Below, in pieces: positions 33,613 through 44,328 of a stretch of 64,000 nucleotides of DNA. The notes under the pieces are model-generated. The model worked only from the letters and a program-made list of their open reading frames with translations. It searched no databases and was not told the origin of the DNA. The position numbers and the translations under genes are program-made. This stretch comes from Brachynemurus nebulosus (taxonomy: Eukaryota > Arthropoda > Insecta > Neuroptera > Myrmeleontidae). Position 1 is the first letter of the stretch, and each line of letters opens with the position of its first letter. Where the stretch lies: the NCBI GenBank assembly GCA_035578155.1, contig JAPWDM010000003.1:19370916-19434915 (forward strand), in the 5' to 3' direction.

Positions 33613-35264
33613 GATTTCAGTTCTTTATGTAAGTTGCTAGTGTTATTTACTTTTTACAGGAACTAATTCCTGGATTTTGGAAGCTCCTATCTTCACTACC
33701 CACTCCCTATCTTTTCCTCTTTTCCTTGTGGGTTTACTGACGGTAATTGGCAACCAGTCTGAGCAGTACTGAGCCCTTATCTAACACACATCACGGATCT
33801 CCTTACTTGTACGCTAAAATCCACCCTGTATACTAATACCAAATTTCATTTTACGAATATTTCTTAAAATTTAACATTAGCAATAGGAAAAGAGATGTTT
33901 GTAGAGGGTATTATTAATTTTTGAAAATAACTAAATATTTAAATTTCGTAATAAATTCAGTCTCCAGAAATTTAGTATAGTCATGGGGAGCCACTTGAGT
34001 CCAATAGCTTGACCTGTGATATCGTAAGGAAATATAAGAATCCACTTGCCACCTACTTCTAATTATCGTATCGATTTGAAACTTTGTAAACTACTGCAAC
34101 TTTATAAGTTACAATATAATAAAATTATGTGGCATCATAGAGCAAGTAAATTCAAGACATTTTCGGACATTTTAAACTGTCAAATATTTTCAATGTTTTA
34201 AAAATGACCATTTTTCACGTAGTAACGAGAAAAGTAAATAATTTTTTGCTAGTTACAAATACAAAAATTGAACTAAGAGCCTTTTGATTTCATTTTATAA
34301 AGGAGTCGGATAACCAAAGCATAAGGAACTGTTTTTCCTCACAAATTTTTTTTATCAATTCTAGAGAGTTGTCCAGAGTACACTTCATCTTGACTCCGTA
34401 GCACCGTAAACAAATACCAAAACTGTATTATTACGTCAGCTTAAGTATGCCCAGCTAAAATATGATACGGTACACATAACTGCCAATCGGATTTAAATAA
34501 CGCATAAATATGTATGTTGGTTGGATTCGAAATCTGCATAAATTATAATGGGACACAGATACACATAATTCCGGTCTTACATTGCTAATTTAACCTTTTC
34601 AGTGTCAGTGGTGACACACTATAACAGAGTATTGAAAACTTATTGTACCGTAGTGTACTTATCGTTTGTAACAATGCTAATAAATCTTAAAGAAACATTG
34701 TGTTTTGTTGTTAGTTCCACGTATTGTTTTGTTTTACTGTACATAATTAGATCAACGACGACAACATTACAACATTGTCAAGTTGTGTTTTGTTTTAAAA
34801 TAATTATTATACGTATTTACTACTTATAAGCGTCCTTGTGTGTTAGAGTTCCCCACATAGATACGTAGAGATACTCATCTCTGACCTACCAAAATTCTTA
34901 TATATTGTGTTTTTGGTTTCAAAGTTACAAGCAAACTGAATTCTTACTTCAGTTTTGTTAAAAGCAGCAAACAAGAAGGTGCAAGAAAGTATCAAAGTTT
35001 TTAGTTTTTGTTCCAATTATGTTTATGGAGTTGTCGTCATCTTTTATCATAAATTTCTACTTACGCTTTTTCAACTTTTCCACTTTCATCTCTATTTTGA
35101 AATGTATTTGTACCGTGTGATTTTGGGCGCATGTTCGTGCGTGCTTTTAGTTTGTAACTATGCATGTTAGCAAATTTTTTATTTGCAGCATCAGTTGAGG
35201 TTTCTGATGAAGTTTTTTTTTTTTTTTGAAATTGATTAAAAATGTCATAAACTTTATTTAAAAA
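33613..35264. other. AT-rich DNA, nothing recognised
   Basis: Frames up to 75 codons (34602-34829, 34955-35170) are hydrophobic low-complexity translations of AT-rich DNA and have no recognisable domain. Confidence 0.5.
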
Positions 35265-35268
35265 TTAA

Positions 35269-35870
35269 CCCTTTGCACTCGATGGGCGCCGCCACGGCGA
35301 CACAATAAATATTTATTCCACTCGTTAGGCGCCGCAGCGGCGCCATAAACAATAGGTACGTATTTTATTATTTACAACACGCTAGGGGACCTAAGGCCCG
35401 ATTTACATTAACGCTCCGCTCTCAGTACGATATCACTCAGTTCCCGGTTCGATAAAATATTCTTACATAATAAATAATGAGTGTATTCCCATCATCGCTC
35501 TGATATCGGTCCGATATCAGTCACGGTTCGCTCTCGCTTCAATACCGCTCCAATACCAATACCAATGAGATAATATTTTATCGGAGCGATATCAGACCAT
35601 ATATCGATAGTGTGAACACGTTTTGATTCCAATTCGCTCCGTTTCTCACTCAGCCTTTTTCTTTTATTTGAAAATTATTATATTAGGAAAACATGATGAA
35701 CAACGACGCGGCGTCTTGCTACAATACATTGTGATACATACTACTAATTAACTAATAGGCATATTGTATTATGATATTATGTTCTCCTAATACAATAGTG
35801 TTTGCAGCGTTTTAAAACTACTGTGGAGTAGCTGAGTACCCATACTAAAAAATGGTTCGAGTGCAAAGGG
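35269..35870. mobile_element. 602 bp piggyBac-type MITE
   Basis: Both ends begin CCCTTTGCACTCGA (perfect 14 bp inverted repeats) and are flanked by TTAA (35265-35268, 35871-35874). A TTAA duplication with CCCTTTG-type termini is diagnostic of piggyBac-family elements. The left subterminal region has GC-rich GGCGCCGC repeats, unlike the AT-rich surroundings. The interior contains many CGATATC/GATATCGG motifs and no transposase. Confidence 0.9.
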
Positions 35871-36038
35871 TTAATAAATAAGTGTCTCATTCCCTAAAAT
35901 CATTTTTTGTGCCAACGGGTATTTTTTCTATTATTAGGTAGATACTCACCCTCAACGTACTGGCCAAATTTCAGATTTTTTCAATGGTTAATAATGAATC
36001 ATCATTAACTATAGAATAGGTATCTGATTATTAAAAAA

Positions 36039-37098
36039 CGCCGTGAGCAGCGGGGCCCCATCACGGTAGTCGAATTTTCCCCTTCATCTTCGGTATTGAA
36101 TGTTTACAAGCGAAATGTGATTGAAAGTCTACAACCGAATTGTCATTTTGTTGGTTTCAAAACTGGTCATGAGTGTTCGGCTGATCGAGGCTTTAAAAAA
36201 AGGTTTTAAGTATTTAAGGGCTGTATCTCAGTAAATTTCAATTTTGTGCCGAAAACAGGTAGCAGAACAAAAACCAACACAATTCGTACGAGGGCATTCC
36301 TGCCCATGTTTATCCGCTAATTGCCTTTATGTTTTAGTTTTAAATATTAAAAAAGGACCTTAAATAGTAAACTGGAAGGCCTTTATAAAGATATTTTTTC
36401 TTTCAAAAAAAAAAAAAATAAATAAAAAATAAAAAAAATAAAAAATAAAAAATTATTTCTTCGGTATTGAGTGTCTACAAGCGAAATATAATTGAAAGTC
36501 CACAAGCGATTTGTAATTTTGGTGGTTTCAAAACTGATAATGAGTGTCCGGTTGATCGGGGCTTTATAAAAAGATTTTAAGTTTTTAAGGGCTGAATCTC
36601 AGTAAATTTCAATTTTGTGCCGATAGAAGTTAACAGGGAAAAAGCCAACACAATTCGTACGAGGGCATTTCTATCCATGCTTATCCGCCAATTGCCTTTG
36701 TGTTTTACTTTTAAATATTAAAAAAGGAACTTAAATAGTAAACTGGAAGGCTTTTATGAAGATATTTTTTCTTTCCAAAAAAATCCAAAATTTCTATTTT
36801 ATAAATAATAAAAATCCAAAATTCCTAAATAATAATTAAATAAATAAATAAACAGTGACTTTAATAACATTTGCAAATTACTTAATATGTATGTATTTCA
36901 TTTGTTAAAAAATTGTATTCACTTTTTTTTAAATTTTTTAAAATTACTATTCGCCTACTTGTATTTAGAATAAACATAATGCTTTTAAAACACATTTAAC
37001 AATAGCATTCAATTCCGATGTAAAAATGGGAGAAGTGGGGGGAAAAGTGATGCGGACTCCCTACAAGGTACTAGCTGGATACTAACTGAATACACGTA
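36039..37098 (-). mobile_element. 3' part of the second HINE copy
   Basis: Inverted relative to the copy at 29549-31262. It shares the terminal stem-loop (36041-36066), the subterminal AGTCGAATTTTC (36068-36079) and the body up to TGAATACACGTA, where the Gypsy-type element inserted. A ~315 bp segment is tandemly duplicated (36086-36399 and 36459-36778), which the other copy lacks. The 5' part resumes at 45776-46810. Confidence 0.8.
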
Positions 37099-37290
37099 TA
37101 TAATTATGTTGCGTGTGCTTGACTCCGTATTTATCGATATTTATTAAGAGAAATAATAATACGATTGTCAGTCCAAAATCATGTATATTTCTCCGTTATC
37201 TGTTACCAAGATTATTCTCCCAGCATACTAATATTTTTAATTTATAATTAATTTTATGCACGGCAAACTATGTAATTATGTGCCGGTACA
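37099..37290 (-). repeat. 3' LTR of the gag-only Gypsy-type element
   Basis: On the minus strand it begins TGTACCGGCACATAATTACA and pairs with 45584-45775. It differs from its partner at about four positions close to the TATAATTA end. Confidence 0.85.
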
Positions 37291-37816
37291 TTACTCCCTC
37301 CTGCGGAAAGAAAAAATCTTGGCACATTTCAAAAAAAAAAAAAAAAAATTCCTGCTGAAGGGAAAAAATTTCAGGACGCAAATTAAATTGTTCCCTGAAA
37401 ATGAAAAAACCCTCCAGTATAACAATGCTACATATTTACATGTCATTGTTACACAAACAGTATTAAAAAATTACAATACATAATAATATGTATATTCACT
37501 TATAAATAATTTGAACTTTCTGCTTCTCCGATCCGGATGTCTTCTATAATTCAGAATATCCGAATCTAGAACAAAAAAACATACGGCAGAAAAATATCCA
37601 AGTAAAATAATTAATTTTACCTATGAGAATTCGTTGAAAAATAGAAATAAATTGAATAATTATTATCATTGCTTTATGAGAATTATTTTACGCAAGCTAC
37701 TGTATGCTTTTTATTGGGACTTTTGTCCAAATTATTATTTAATTTAATTTTAAAATAATTCTCATCCTGTTCCATTATTTTAAAAGGATACTTGGAGAAT
37801 AAATCACAATTGACTC

Positions 37817-38074
37817 TGTTCGGTGCAACAAGCAACTATCACGAACAGTGGTGGGGGATCGGTCGCTATGAGAGGCGACCAGGAAGAGAATCAGTCTGAA
37901 GTGTGCCTCGAAGCGTGCAACAACTGATGGGACATGTGTGTGATGCGATCTTTGTTAGAAACATTAAACTTTGTGTCTTTAAATAAATGTAATTTATGTT
38001 ATAAATGTCAAATAAGTTATTAAAATACAGTCCACTGAAAAATGGTCTGGTGGTAGTCACTAAACCTCAAAACA
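37817..38074 (+). repeat. 5' LTR of the BEL element
   Basis: TGTTCGGTGCAACAAGCAAC ... CCTCAAAACA. It contains TAAATAAATG near 37980, a possible promoter or polyadenylation region. It matches the 3' LTR throughout its length as far as I can see. Confidence 0.95.
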
Positions 38075-38790
38075 TTGGTCAGAAATCGAGCCGGATCGGC
38101 AAACAATATTGGAATTGGCGGCAAAGAAGCGCGAATTCAACGTACAAGATACGACGTATATGCAAAGGGTGTATACGGGTGTACAACGTACATATTTAAA
38201 TTCAAACATCGTGGCCATCACACAACCAACGTATTGGTCGCGTAATTGGTTCGCTACAAGCAACGTACAAAAGGTACACAGCAAGCAGCCCATGCAGAAG
38301 GCACACAACCACACATAAGCGAATGTACAAGAGGTACACAACCAGCTTACTACAAGCAACTTACGGTACAAAGGGTACATCAAACATCATACGTATACAA
38401 CGACGAACCAAGCGACAACTAAAATATATGAAGGTATGCAGCACGTATGCAGTCTATAGCGTCTATAGTATACAATTAAAAATCAACACGACTCCAACGC
38501 GACGGAGACAGAAGAGCAAGCATCTATTCAATACAAGGTGAGTGAGTCATCCTTCTCTTTCTATTACCTATCCTTAACGTTCGTTTTAGCCGCTATTTAC
38601 ACAACGTGCTACTGTCAAATATAAAGATATTTGAATGTTTATTGTTTTTTTGTTGAACAATTATTAAAAAATAATATAAAAACTGGTGTTATATGACTTC
38701 ACAAGTACATAATTTGGGCAATTTAATTAAAAATTAATTTAATAATTTTGGAATTAACGTTTGCTGTTATAATAAGTATCAAAAGCAAAT
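38075..38790 (+). other. BEL leader: primer-binding site and 5' untranslated region
   Basis: TTGGTCAGAAATCGAGCCGG abuts the LTR and fits a tRNA primer site, though I cannot name the tRNA with confidence. The following ~700 bp is rich in CAACGTACAA/AGGTACACA repeats and contains only overlapping short frames. TACAAGGTGAGT near 38531-38542 resembles a splice donor, which might allow a spliced transcript. That is inference only. Confidence 0.55.
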
Positions 38791-41700
38791 ATGTCAGAAC
38801 AAGAATTATCACTTTTAAAACACAAAAGAGGTATATTACGATCTCAATTAACAAAGTTTAAGAATTATTTAGTGGATTATAGGAGCAAACGTGGTTTACA
38901 GTCAATACAACAATTGAAATTACGGTTAGAGAAAGTTGAAAACACATGGGATAGTTTTAATGAAATTCAAACACAAATTGAGTTATTAGAAACTGAAGGG
39001 GAGCATGAGATCGATAGGGAATTGTATGAGGAGCAATTTTATGATCTTGTTGCAACAGCAAAAGATATTATAACGCAGTCAAACGTAGAAAACTCTAATG
39101 AAAGTACAAGTAATCAGGCAAATTTCTCTAATAACAGTCAGGGTTTAAATTCGTTTAAATTCGCGAACATTAAATTGCCAACGATAGATTTGTGCAAGTT
39201 TGACGGTAAATACGAGATGTGGTTAAACTTTTATGAGTCGTTTAAATCTATAATTCATGAAAATGCTACCTTGTCAAATGTGCACAAGTTTCATTATCTA
39301 AGGTCAAGTTTGGAGGGTGAAGCGGCTGAAACAATTCAGTCATTAGAAATTTCATCAGACAATTACATGGTTGCCTGGACACTACTAAAAGAAAGGTATG
39401 ATAATAAACGGGTAATAGTACAGACTCACGTAAGAGCATTATTCGAATTACCGTGTATTACGAAAGATTCCCACACAAGTTTACGTCACTTTATAGATAA
39501 TGTTAACAAACATATAAGGGCTCTTAAAGCATTGGATGAACCCACGGAATATTGGGACACTCTTTTGATATATTTAGTTACTGCAAAGCTAGATAAAAAA
39601 ACCCATACGGAATGGGAAGAATCACTTACAAGGGAAATTGTGCCAACATGGCAAAAATTAGATGAATTTTTGCAAAAAAAATGCAAAGTGCTAGAAGCCA
39701 TAGGGGCTGATAGTAAATCAAAATCAAGTACATTGGGTACTAGTAGGGCACATTTCAGTCAAGTGCTGGAGACCACAGGGGTCAATAGCAAATCAAAGTC
39801 GAGTATATTAGGTACAAATAGGGCACATTTTAGTAATACTCAAGCGAAACCGCCGAGTCGGTCATGTGTTATGTGTAAACAAATACATTTCTTAAATCAA
39901 TGTCCAAAGTTTTTAGCAATGACAATCGATCAAAGATCAAAAAAGGTCAAAGATTGGAATCTATGTTATAACTGTTTAAGGGGGAATCACATATCTAGAA
40001 ATTGTAACTCTGGCAAATGTCGCAAATGTGCGAAAAACCATAATACGTTATTGCATAAGGCAATATACCAAGAAGATGATTCGAATGCCACGTCAACCGA
40101 CAATGAAGTTACGAATAGCTCAGAGGGGGCAAATGCAGGTATGGAGTCTGCTCAAGCGCAGATAAAAAGTACAAATACACATTCAATAAATAAGGGGACA
40201 GCACCGTTCGAGGTTCTGCTGGCAACCGCAATCATTGATATTTATGATAAGGATGGAAAAAGGCAAGCATGTAGGGTGCTCCTCGATTCGGGAGCTCAGT
40301 CGAATTTTATCACAAGTAAACTAGCTAAGCAATTAGGCTTAAAACAAATACAAGTTAACGTTCCAGTGCAGGGTATCAGTGAAACGGAAACTCCAATCAA
40401 TGCTGCAGTCAGAGCAGACATTGCATCACGATATAAGGATTATAGAACAACCTTAACATTTTTGTTGCTACCAAAAATAACTGGATTAATCCCGTCGCAG
40501 TCTTTGGATGTGAAGGGAATGAAGATACCTCCACGTATTCAACTGGCGGATCCGACATTTTGCACACCATCTGAAGTAGACATGCTCATTGGAAATGAAA
40601 TATTTTTTGAAATTTTACTTAATGATCGAATACAGCCCTTAAGAAATTTTCCAATACTACAACATACACTATTTGGATGGATTCTATCGGGTCGATTGTA
40701 TAATTCGTCAGCAAATGTTCATGTTACTAAATGCAATTTAGCTACAGCAGACTTGTCATCACAAATAAGCAAATTTTGGGAGTTGGAACACTGTCCTGAA
40801 AAACAAATTTTTTCTGAAGAAGAAATGGCTTGTGAAGCACATTATGTGGAAAACACTCATCGAGATGCAGTTGGACGATACATAGTCAGACTGCCTTTTA
40901 AAAAAGATATGCCACAACTAGGAGAAACATACGATATTGCTGTCAAACGGCTAATTCAGCTGGAACGAAGATTGAAATCGGATGAAAATTTGAAAAAACA
41001 ATACTGCGAATTTCTCGAAGACTATCGGCAACTGGGTCATATGGAAGAATGTCATGAGGACATAACAGCGCAGCCAAATTATTATCTACCGCATCATCCT
41101 GTTGTTAAGGAATCATCGATCACAACAAAGGTTCGAGTAGTTTTCGACGCGTCAACTCTTAGTACAACCGGGGTATCATTGAATGATACATTGATGATTG
41201 GTGCAAAAATTCAAGATGATTTAATCGCCATATTAATGCGCTTTAGAATACATACATTTGTGCTGACAGCGGATATTGCCAAGATGTATCGACAAGTGCA
41301 AATTCATGAAGATGATCGCAAATTTCAAAGGATCTTGTGGAGAACAGATCCTAGTCAGCAAATTACTGTATATGAATTGAAAACGGTCACGTACGGTACA
41401 GCTTCGGCGCCATGGCTGGCCACAAGAACATTACATCAACTTGCAAAAGATGAAGAAAATAATTTTCCAATGGCTGCATCAATCCTAAGAAGAGATTTCT
41501 ATGTGGATGATTTGCTGACAGGAGCAAATACTATAGAAGAAGCGAAAGTTTTGCGAGATGAGCTAATGAAATTACTACACAAAGGAGGATTTCACCTTCG
41601 AAAGTGGACTTCCAACAGTAAAGAACTGATTGAACCCTTTCATGATGGAAATGATCAACTGCTGTGTTTGAACACAGACAATTCAGTAAAGGTACTAGGA

Positions 41701-44181
41701 GTACACTGGGACTCTAAACAAGATAGTATCTTATATTCCGTTAGTCTAAAAGGTGAAAACGTTGTTACAAAAAGATCAATACTGGCACAAATTGCAAGTT
41801 TGTATGATCCATTAGGGATCTTGGGACCTATAATTATTATAGCAAAACTCACGATGCAGCAATTATGGCTGCTTAAAAGTGAATGGGATGACGAGGTGCC
41901 CAGTGAAATGCAAGGCGATTGGAAGCAATATACTAGTGAACTCATTTACCTGGAAGAGTTAAGAATTCCACGAAAAATAACATTAAGCGGGTACAAGGGT
42001 CTATATCTACATGGTTTTAGTGACGCCTCCGAGAAGGCATATGGAGCCTGTTGTTACTTGCAGTCATTAAACGAGAACGGCGTCAGAGAAACATATTTAG
42101 TGGCAGCTAAATCAAGAGTAGCACCATTGAAAACAGTTAGCCTGCCACGTTTGGAACTGTGTGCAGCAGTTTTGTTGGTGAAGTTATGTAAAATAATAGT
42201 AGAAGCGCTGCATGTCAAAATGAATAACATTTATTTATGGTCTGATTCAGAAATAGTACTATGCTGGATTAACACATCACCACACGTATTGAAGACCTTT
42301 GTAGCAAATCGAATTACTGAAATACAACAAAGTACGAATTCAGAGCAGTGGAGTCATGTTGCGTCAATTGATAATCCAGCTGACATCATTTCTAGAGGAT
42401 GTCGTCCAAAAGAGTTAGTCAAATGCAAACTGTGGTGGGAAGGGCCACCATGGATAAATGAAGATAAAGATAAATGGCCAAAATGGAAAACACATACGGT
42501 GAAGGTTCCAGAATTGAAACCAACAACAACAGTTGTTGCGGTTAATACGCAAAATGACTTTGAATTAATAAATAAATTTTCATCACTAACACGGTTACAG
42601 CGAGTAGTTGCCTACTGTTTACGTTTTATTACGGCTTTAAAACAAAAGACACCCATAGGGGGGCCTCTTTCAATGGATGAACTATCCAAATCACTATCAG
42701 TAATAATAAAAATCGCTCAAAGGGAGGGATTTAGTTCTGAAATTCATGTATTGAACAAAGGTGAACATGTTAGTAAACAATCATCACTAAGTTCACTAAA
42801 TCCATTTATAGACAAAGAAGGAATTTTGCGCGTGGGAGGACGCCTTAAAAACGCTAAAATTCCGTATCATGAGAAATATCCAATATTAATTTCAAGGGGT
42901 CATTATTTAGGTACACTCATTATTAAGTATGAACATGTTAGGAATTATCATGCCGGGGTACAGGCAACGATGTATCTAATTCGACGCAACTATTGGCTGC
43001 TAAACGCGCGAAATCATGTTCGACGATACATACACACTTGTTTAGTTTGTTTTAAGATGAAACCTAAAATTGTAGAATCTTTAATGGGTAATTTGCCTGA
43101 AGAACGTGCGAAATATACAAAAGCTTTTACTCATACAGGAGTAGATTTATGCGGACCTTTTTGGATAAAAGAAAAAAGAGTGCGAAACAGGGGTAAAGTC
43201 AAGGTTTATGTTGCTGTTTTTGTTTGTTTTTGTACCCGAGCAGTACACTTAGAATTAGTAAGCGATTTGAGCACACCCACCTTTCTTGGCGCTCTAAAAC
43301 GATTTTTTGCAAGACGAGGTAAGGCCAATCACATGTATTCCGATAATGCAACCAATTTTCAGGGTGGAGCTAACGAATTGAAAAGATTTTTTGACATGTT
43401 TACGGCTCAAAATAAGGAAAATGAAATCTCAGTTTTTCTAGCAGAATATAAGATTGAATGGCATTTCATACCCCCTCGTGCTCCAAACTTTGGTGGTTTA
43501 TGGGAAGCCGCTGTGAAGTCATTTAAGTACCACTTTGTAAGGGTCATTGGTGACCATTTATTTTCTTATGAAGATTTAAGCACTTTTATTTGTGAAATAG
43601 AGGCTATTCTGAATTCTCGTCCTATCAGTCCTTTATCCTGTGATCCTAATGATTTTCTTCCTCTTACACCGGGTCACTTCCTAATAGGAGACTCACTCAG
43701 GACTATTGCGGAGCCAGAAGTGGGAGAAATACCTACTAATCGTCTGAAGATTTGGCAAACTTTAACTCATATGAAACAAAACTTCTGGAAGCGTTGGCAA
43801 ATGGAATACCTCAACTCAATGCAGCAGCGGCACAAGTGGCGTTCGTCCGCTGAAAGACTAAAATTAGGCATGCTGGTCATCATCAAGGAAATTAACACAC
43901 CTCCTGGAGCGTGGATCCTCGGCAGAATAGTTGAACTGCATCCTGGAGACGACGGCGAGGTTCGAGTCGTTACAGTCAAGACAGCTCAGGGTGTCAAAAG
44001 ACGCAGCGTACGGCAACTGTGCTTATTACCTACAGATGGTGTTGAAGCAAACGCTTCAAGGGGGGCGGTATGTTCGGTGCAACAAGCAACTATCACGAAC
44101 AGTGGTGGGGGATCGGTCGCTATGAGAGGCGACCAGGAAGAGAATCAGTCTGAAGTGTGCCTCGAAGCGTGCAACAACTGA
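38791..44181 (+). CDS. BEL/Pao Gag-Pol polyprotein
   Basis: A 1796-residue Gag-Pol in one frame, length and order typical of Pao/BEL. Gag (1-430) has a coiled-coil-like start, a DUF1759-type core (about 130-300; FDGKYEMWLNFYESF) and zinc knuckles near 359-422 (CYNCLRGNHISRNC and neighbours). Aspartic protease: VLLDSGAQSNFI, catalytic Asp about 499. Reverse transcriptase: VFDAST near 784, TADI near 824-827 and YVDD at 904-907. RNase H: FSDAS (1077), RLELC (1122) and SDSE (1152). Integrase: zinc residues H1382, H1387, C1417 and C1420; catalytic D1452 (GVDLC), D1518 (YSDNATNF) and E1572 (GLWEA). A C-terminal DUF5641-like region follows (about 1660-1745). All catalytic residues are present and there is no frameshift, so the element may be active. 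The last ~37 codons lie in the 3' LTR. No envelope gene is present. Confidence 0.97.
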   Translation: MSEQELSLLKHKRGILRSQLTKFKNYLVDYRSKRGLQSIQQLKLRLEKVENTWDSFNEIQTQIELLETEGEHEIDRELYEEQFYDLVATAKDIITQSNVENSNESTSNQANFSNNSQGLNSFKFANIKLPTIDLCKFDGKYEMWLNFYESFKSIIHENATLSNVHKFHYLRSSLEGEAAETIQSLEISSDNYMVAWTLLKERYDNKRVIVQTHVRALFELPCITKDSHTSLRHFIDNVNKHIRALKALDEPTEYWDTLLIYLVTAKLDKKTHTEWEESLTREIVPTWQKLDEFLQKKCKVLEAIGADSKSKSSTLGTSRAHFSQVLETTGVNSKSKSSILGTNRAHFSNTQAKPPSRSCVMCKQIHFLNQCPKFLAMTIDQRSKKVKDWNLCYNCLRGNHISRNCNSGKCRKCAKNHNTLLHKAIYQEDDSNATSTDNEVTNSSEGANAGMESAQAQIKSTNTHSINKGTAPFEVLLATAIIDIYDKDGKRQACRVLLDSGAQSNFITSKLAKQLGLKQIQVNVPVQGISETETPINAAVRADIASRYKDYRTTLTFLLLPKITGLIPSQSLDVKGMKIPPRIQLADPTFCTPSEVDMLIGNEIFFEILLNDRIQPLRNFPILQHTLFGWILSGRLYNSSANVHVTKCNLATADLSSQISKFWELEHCPEKQIFSEEEMACEAHYVENTHRDAVGRYIVRLPFKKDMPQLGETYDIAVKRLIQLERRLKSDENLKKQYCEFLEDYRQLGHMEECHEDITAQPNYYLPHHPVVKESSITTKVRVVFDASTLSTTGVSLNDTLMIGAKIQDDLIAILMRFRIHTFVLTADIAKMYRQVQIHEDDRKFQRILWRTDPSQQITVYELKTVTYGTASAPWLATRTLHQLAKDEENNFPMAASILRRDFYVDDLLTGANTIEEAKVLRDELMKLLHKGGFHLRKWTSNSKELIEPFHDGNDQLLCLNTDNSVKVLGVHWDSKQDSILYSVSLKGENVVTKRSILAQIASLYDPLGILGPIIIIAKLTMQQLWLLKSEWDDEVPSEMQGDWKQYTSELIYLEELRIPRKITLSGYKGLYLHGFSDASEKAYGACCYLQSLNENGVRETYLVAAKSRVAPLKTVSLPRLELCAAVLLVKLCKIIVEALHVKMNNIYLWSDSEIVLCWINTSPHVLKTFVANRITEIQQSTNSEQWSHVASIDNPADIISRGCRPKELVKCKLWWEGPPWINEDKDKWPKWKTHTVKVPELKPTTTVVAVNTQNDFELINKFSSLTRLQRVVAYCLRFITALKQKTPIGGPLSMDELSKSLSVIIKIAQREGFSSEIHVLNKGEHVSKQSSLSSLNPFIDKEGILRVGGRLKNAKIPYHEKYPILISRGHYLGTLIIKYEHVRNYHAGVQATMYLIRRNYWLLNARNHVRRYIHTCLVCFKMKPKIVESLMGNLPEERAKYTKAFTHTGVDLCGPFWIKEKRVRNRGKVKVYVAVFVCFCTRAVHLELVSDLSTPTFLGALKRFFARRGKANHMYSDNATNFQGGANELKRFFDMFTAQNKENEISVFLAEYKIEWHFIPPRAPNFGGLWEAAVKSFKYHFVRVIGDHLFSYEDLSTFICEIEAILNSRPISPLSCDPNDFLPLTPGHFLIGDSLRTIAEPEVGEIPTNRLKIWQTLTHMKQNFWKRWQMEYLNSMQQRHKWRSSAERLKLGMLVIIKEINTPPGAWILGRIVELHPGDDGEVRVVTVKTAQGVKRRSVRQLCLLPTDGVEANASRGAVCSVQQATITNSGGGSVAMRGDQEENQSEVCLEACNN

Positions 44182-44328
44182 TGGGACATGTGTGTGATGC
44201 GATCTTTGTTAGAAACATTAAACTTTGTGTCTTTAAATAAATGTAATTTATGTTATAAATGTCAAATAAGTTATTAAAATACAGTCCACTGAAAAATGGT
44301 CTGGTGGTAGTCACTAAACCTCAAAACA
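44071..44328 (+). repeat. 3' LTR of the BEL element
   Basis: Same 258 bp as the 5' LTR with no difference noticed. Preceded by the polypurine tract and followed by the GACTC duplication. It supplies the stop codon of the polyprotein. Confidence 0.95.

Larger units (their letters stand above)
37817..44328 (+). mobile_element. Complete BEL/Pao LTR retrotransposon
   Basis: Two 258 bp LTRs (37817-38074 and 44071-44328) begin TG and end CA and show no difference on visual comparison. The element is flanked by GACTC (37812-37816 and 44329-44333), a 5 bp duplication typical of BEL. Directly after the 5' LTR is TTGGTCAGAAATCGAGCCGG, a likely primer-binding site. AAGGGGGGCGG just before the 3' LTR is the polypurine tract. 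One uninterrupted 1796-codon frame carries all functions. Identical LTRs mean very recent insertion. It sits in the gag end of the Gypsy-type element in the opposite orientation. Confidence 0.95.

Noticed and set aside
37866..38060. 64-codon minus-strand frame, identical to 44120-44314
   Set aside because: It lies antisense in the two BEL LTRs. The duplication reflects LTR identity and not a gene family.
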